Source of the DNA: Hoplostethus atlanticus
Lineage: Eukaryota; Chordata; Actinopteri; Trachichthyiformes; Trachichthyidae
Assembly (NCBI GenBank): GCA_034670405.1
Contig: JAXDDX010000001.1
Span: 3,012,501 to 3,076,500, forward strand
Direction of reading: 5' to 3'
Length of the DNA: 64,000 bases
The stretch's first letter is position 1, and each line of letters begins with the position of its first letter. The translations under genes and the position numbers were made by a program. The notes beneath the pieces were generated by a model. The model had not been told where the DNA came from. It searched no databases and was given only the letters and a program-made list of their open reading frames with translations. This document shows positions 59,001 through 64,000 of the stretch, piece after piece.

Positions 59001-62000
59001 TTGTACGCATGTCTGACACCTTGACCTGTACAGTAGCTCATTACTGGAGAATTAAGAGAGTGGAGGTACTCCAAAAAGGCATTCATTAAGATGAGATCAG
59101 GAGGGGAGGCAGTGCAAGGCTGAACGGGCAACTGTGGATCTGAACCTGACCTTCATTTGATAGCGGGTCCCCACACTGTAATTACTGCTTGAAAGAGAAT
59201 GTTGCTATATCCTTAAGCCTTGGTCACGTGTGTGTATGTGTGCATGCATGTCTTCTTGTGTGTGTGGCATCTGTATGTGTTCTCATACATGCTTACATCC
59301 ATATATTTATGTACCCTTGTCTGTGTGTGTGTGTGTGTGAGTTCACAGAGTCCAAAGATCAGTGTAAGATGGGTGGGGTGGATGGCACACATTAATGACA
59401 GGGCTTGTGTCCGTGCATGGCTGACCATATGAGTGTGTTATGGCTGAGGGCATTCATATGCTGAGCAGCGGTTCATTATCATGAGTGAATGCAGGAGAGT
59501 GGGAGGAATGCATACAGACTGGCGTTCGGTACACTTCCTGAATCGCTAAAAGGACCTTTCAAAATCCACCGCGTGCACCATGTCAAGACACACTTCAGCT
59601 ACAAAAACAGCTTTGATAAAGTGATCAACAAATCTAGTCTGTTGTAGGAAGACTACCAATTCCATCGTAACGGTAGACCAAAATATGTGTGTATTAACTG
59701 AAGTTATAAGCCTACACAACCTCATAGTTCAACACAGAAATGATCAACTTTTTGGTGAATGCATGAAAAATGAACTGCTGGCTAAATATAGGGGAGCTCC
59801 ATAGACAATTTAGCCGAGCAGAGGCACTGGAAATTACACTCCAAAAGGGCACTCTGTATCCATGGCAATCCCTCAACGTTCTCAAATCTCCATGCCAACA
59901 GAGATGTCAACCCTCTCATCAAACACAGACATATGAGAAAAAAAAAAGAGGACAAAGCGGGCACAGGCACATTTGTCATCTCATAAAGTAACCTCAGAGA
60001 GAAACCGAACGCTTGACATGGTCTCTGCCCCTGAAAGCCTCTCGGCCTCCTCTGAGCGCCACAAAAGAGGCATGATTAGAATCTCAGTTTGCCGTCATGT
60101 CCACGCCGGATGGCTTACTCCACGTGAAGGATCTCTCTCAAGATGGGGCCAATATGTGGAGTTTACTTTAAGCTTAGGGTTAGTGTGAGAGCGGCAGAGG
60201 AGGAAGTGTTAGTCTCACATAGGCCATAAACCAGCTCCCATGATGTTTTGTTCCGCAGCGAGAAACAACTTCTATGTACGATTCCTCCGAGTCAACAGTT
60301 AAAAGTGACCGGGCCTTTCTAGTTACGTCCTACTGTATTCCAATAAACACTCTCTTGGTGGAATTTGTATTGTGCTGATACGGTAGGCGGCTATGGGTCA
60401 TTGAGACCTGCCTCTGCATTGTGTGGTACCGTTCGGTCTAGCAAAATCCGCCGACAACATCAGATAACAAAGCGTGAATGCCGACAGTTCACTGGAACAA
60501 TCTGTTACCGATGCGTGTTACCAGAACATGTAATTGCCTGTGAGAAAAAGCGGTGGTGAGAAAATCCCTGGCAGGTGGACGGAGGGGGAGCTAGGTCTAG
60601 TGTTATTGAGTGCAGGGCCTGCCACCTCTACATTCACAGAGCTCCACAATAGGCCTCTCCTGCCATCCCCTCCTCCACCAGCCCTTCCACACCACCCCAC
60701 CTGTGTCTGTGAAAGGTCAGCGCAGAGGAGGGTCCTCGCCCCCTCCCTGAACCCACGGCTCCCACTCCACAATCAGCCCCAACAGTGAAACGCAGTGCCA
60801 GGAAACTCAATCAAAGAGGGGCTTCAGAGGGCTCCAGACCTCTCAAAAACCTCCATTGTCTCCAGAAGGCTTCCCCACACTGCGGCCCGTCTATATGTAA
60901 CACTGTAAGAGGAGTTGCTCATTACTGCCCGTCCTCGGTTCCACTTTGTCTCCTTTGTGCCGCTGAAAGAAGAATCCAGTTGCCCGGCTGGGCCAATAAA
61001 AGAGAAAGTAGTAAAAAAAAAAAGAAAGAAAAGAAGGAAGAAAAAACAGAGAAAAGGGATTCATTTTCAGGAGTAGGATGATGAGAAGAGAAGACACATA
61101 TGTTACACGGACCGGTTCACGTGTCTTCACCGCGCTGGTTTTGAAAAAACAGACATTTTGGAGACTGCTTTGCACGTATAACACATAATAGTATCACCTG
61201 TTACAAGGAAGTTATCGAGTAAACCTATAATGATAATTCATCCCACAATTAGGCTACCGACTATTGACTGATAGACACGACACACCAGAATGTGTGTGAA
61301 CGTCAGCACAATCCATTATCACATAAAGCAAGCACAATCTCTCTCTCTCTCTCTCTCTCTCCCCCCCCCTCCTCAGCTCTATTCAGATACGGCAGGTGAA
61401 TACAAATCATTTCCCCTCCGCTGCTTCCCAAAAGGACCCACCATCCAATTTCAGATGGAGAGGACACAAACAATGGTCCTTTCAAAGTGTGAGAAAATCA
61501 AATCATGCCTTTTTCTTTTTATAAAGACTTTAAGTTAAGTAAAGTTAACCTCCCCAAATGCTAAACAATTAGCTAAATACGGAACTTCTAGGTGGACAGA
61601 AAAGTTTTTATTCTTTTAAGGAGGTGAAAGTTCAAAGCTTTTAAGGATGTTTAGGATGTGGTTTAGTATTTGAGTTGAACTATTCCTTCCCTTGTGTATA
61701 CATTTACTCTATAGTTTAAACATACAGTAGCAATGACACATAGGTGCTTTTAAACTAGACAGGCACCATTTGCCCACCTCGCCAGCGTGTGAAAACTGAA
61801 CCATATATAATCCAAATGAGATATAAGACGAACCAGAATGCAACACATGACGAAATGTTATGTAATGTGAAAATAATAGTGTGCCTGCTGCCCTCTCTTT
61901 TTCAGCCAAGCATGAATGAGCTCTGATTACACTGGCTTGAGCTATGGCCACTCTATTTCACGAGCAACGTTTTCATATGCTAAACTCAACAAACAACTCA

Positions 62001-62870
62001 GGGGAAGGCAACAATTCATCAGGGATAGCCCCGAGTAAACTGCCCTGACAGTATTTTGAATTGAAGAGCGGCCGGCGCCGCGTAGTGTGCAGTGAATTCT
62101 CATTTTATAGCTTTTCCCTTTCCGAAAGACGTTTGATGGAAATTGATCTAATTAAGTTGTGAGAAGCTCGAGGAACTAGAACGTTCTTGTTACGGAGCGA
62201 TGCCGGTGACCCCGTTTCACTCGAAGCGCCGGTTTGGTGAAATTAAAGAGAGGATGTTGAAGATTAAAGAATACAGCAGCAGGACCCCTGGTGGAGAGTG
62301 ACTGATGGCTGGTGGCCTACCGAGGCTTAATGAGAACATGTTCTATCGTTCTCCTGGGTCTGGCTGACTGAAACGCTAGCTAATGGGTATTAATGATACT
62401 AATGAAAGAATTGAGCTTCTCCATTGTGTAAGTACCTTTATAGCTACTCTCTTTGAAAGTTGGACCTGTTTAGATGAAGGTGTGAAAACTACAAACGCTA
62501 AAAGGTTCGTTTGTGTTTTAGCTGATAGATTTTTTCCCCATTCAACCCTTCATCTGGAGAGTTTGAGTGTGTTTTTAGTGCGTTTGTGGAGTTTTGCTCA
62601 GAGCACATCCTTGTGCTCCGTCCTTACTGATCGTCTGCTGTCTCGCCCATCAGAAATAATGGACTCAACAAGTGCTCCTCCTCTCTGCCTGGAACATCAG
62701 CCCTCATTTGTCAAACTGCGATTCTGGAGGAGTGAGACTGGGCCAGGCCTGGGCGCTAATGCAGGAGAAGTGTGTGTTGAGTGTTGGCTAATGGCTGGGG
62801 TAGGCTTCACTCGAGACTGCAAGGTTTCTGACTGCTTCCCTTCTGGAAAATCCAGCTTGGTTTGAAACAG
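54033..62870. other. 5' intron or upstream DNA of nrcam; no exon identified
   Basis: No coding exon on either strand with splice context and recognisable protein. A TG tract lies at about 56055-56089, a CT tract at about 61339-61361 and an A-rich stretch at about 61012-61055. GC-richer, TAAT/GCTAAT-containing stretches at 58440-58700 and 62060-62240 might be regulatory, but nothing in the sequence proves it. Confidence 0.4.
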
Positions 62871-62957
62871 CTGGTAGGTGGTAGACCGGCTCAAACCAGC
62901 TTACAACCAACTCGACCAGCTCATACCAGCTAAGACTCCAAGCTGGTATGAGCTGGA
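62871..62957. repeat. Dispersed (ACCAGCT) repeat with 13-bp perfect hairpin
   Basis: Several accagct/agctggt heptamers; gctcataccagct then aagactcca then agctggtatgagc is a perfect inverted pair. Resembles the palindromic accagctt-rich repeats scattered in vertebrate genomes. Confidence 0.7.
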
Positions 62958-64000
62958 TTTCGCAGCAGGCTTCTCAAGAAAGTTACAGACAGGTATGGGA
63001 GCTGCACTGGCCTCCAGGATAGGAGGGTTATTTCACTGTCCTTGTGCCCTGGTAGATAGTGCTGCAGTGTCTTCACTGGAACCGCCTCACACACCCGTCC
63101 TCTTATGTCCACATATGAAGGATGAAGAAGTGCATTTTGAGGTCACCTGGTACATGTAACATAAACATCATACATAGAAGCTCGATATCACTTAGCAAAC
63201 AGAGCTAGAATGTGCAAGTCACATTTCATTTTGGTCTCTCTCTCTCTCTCTGTTTCTTGTCTCTGCTAGCAAAGAGAGAGAGGTTACATCTAAATTCAGC
63301 CATTTGTATTCCGCCGCAACAGCCGGGCAGCATGCTGTTTATATTGATAAGCAGATAGACTTGGCCTTGGACCACGACCCACACCTAACAGCCACATAAA
63401 TCATTGGGTTTCCAAATAGATAGATCCCACAAGCTTACGCCGGTACGAGGACGACCCTCTCCAGTCCAGTCCTCCAGTCATGATGGTGCTAATTGTACTT
63501 CACTTGGAATTTATCCACATTGTGAAAAGGGATTCAGGGGCATTACAAGTGATTGAAATGTAACAAACAAAAAATTATCTTGTAGTGTCCAGATACTTAA
63601 ATATAGATATATAAATGTGTACAGTGAGATAGATGGATAGAACGATGCATAGACAACTAAGGTGTCCAGAGATAGGCAAGTGGTTAGGATAGGTTAGGTT
63701 AGGTTAGGTTAGGTTAGGATCCACATGTGTGCCCCCACTAGCCTGGGATCTATTCCCACCAGAAACTACTCCTGCTTTCTCACTGTCTAAACAAAGAATG
63801 AAAATACAAAAGGTGAGTGAACTGCCCAGGTGTTCAATCTCAACAAGTCAGTCAAATATCCATCTTGTTTTCCTTAACTCGAGTGAAAAATGCAGTTTTC
63901 CCTATTTTGAGAATGTTTTGGGATCAAACAACAAAGTGGATCACTCCAGTAGCATAAGGAAAATGTCACTTTAAATTTGAATTGGAAACAATTGAAATGA
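62958..64000. other. Noncoding right edge
   Basis: No supported exon. Contains a CT tract (about 63236-63252) and a short TTAGG tandem array (about 63686-63719). Confidence 0.4.
63686..63719. repeat. Short (TTAGG)n tandem array
   Basis: About five to six copies of ggtta/ttagg. This is a pentamer, not the vertebrate TTAGGG hexamer. Confidence 0.9.

Overview
The window is vertebrate (teleost-type) genomic DNA. Genes are split into small exons with GT/AG boundaries, introns are kilobase-sized, CA/GA/CT microsatellites are abundant, and several short repeats resemble fish-type tRNA SINEs and MITEs. I see no prokaryotic operon, phage or CRISPR structure.

The main gene lies on the minus strand from about 53.8 kb down to about 31-33 kb. 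It is NrCAM (neuronal cell adhesion molecule, L1 family). I traced 30 coding segments: signal peptide, six Ig domains, five fibronectin III domains, one transmembrane helix and an ankyrin-binding FIGQY tail ending in SFV. The intron phases of 29 segments agree throughout. One segment, the second FnIII-4 exon, carries an extra base at 40534 that shifts the frame and creates a stop. With that base discounted, the segments total 3918 nt (1305 residues plus stop), close to the mammalian length. Three small phase-preserving exons (12, 57 and 30 nt) match known variable positions of NrCAM, and a fourth (60 nt) is a candidate.

Right part (53.8-64 kb): this should be the 5' intron or upstream DNA of nrcam. 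The first coding exon has a strong acceptor, so noncoding 5' exons lie further upstream and were not identified.

Left part (1-31 kb): a minus-strand exon at 898-1034 encodes a start codon and signal peptide, then a donor, and the rest of that gene lies off the left edge. A CpG-rich stretch with two CCAAT motifs and a strong minus-strand donor at 27.26 kb is the best candidate for its promoter and noncoding first exon, which would give a 26-kb first intron. By mammalian synteny (LAMB4 lies just downstream of NRCAM on the same strand) this could be a laminin beta gene, but that is inference. The remaining left part is noncoding DNA with microsatellites and transposon relics.

I did not find an undescribed biological system. 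The most useful leads are the frameshift, the microexons with flanking UG repeats, the missing furin-type site in FnIII-3, and the two opposed SINEs that fill one intron.
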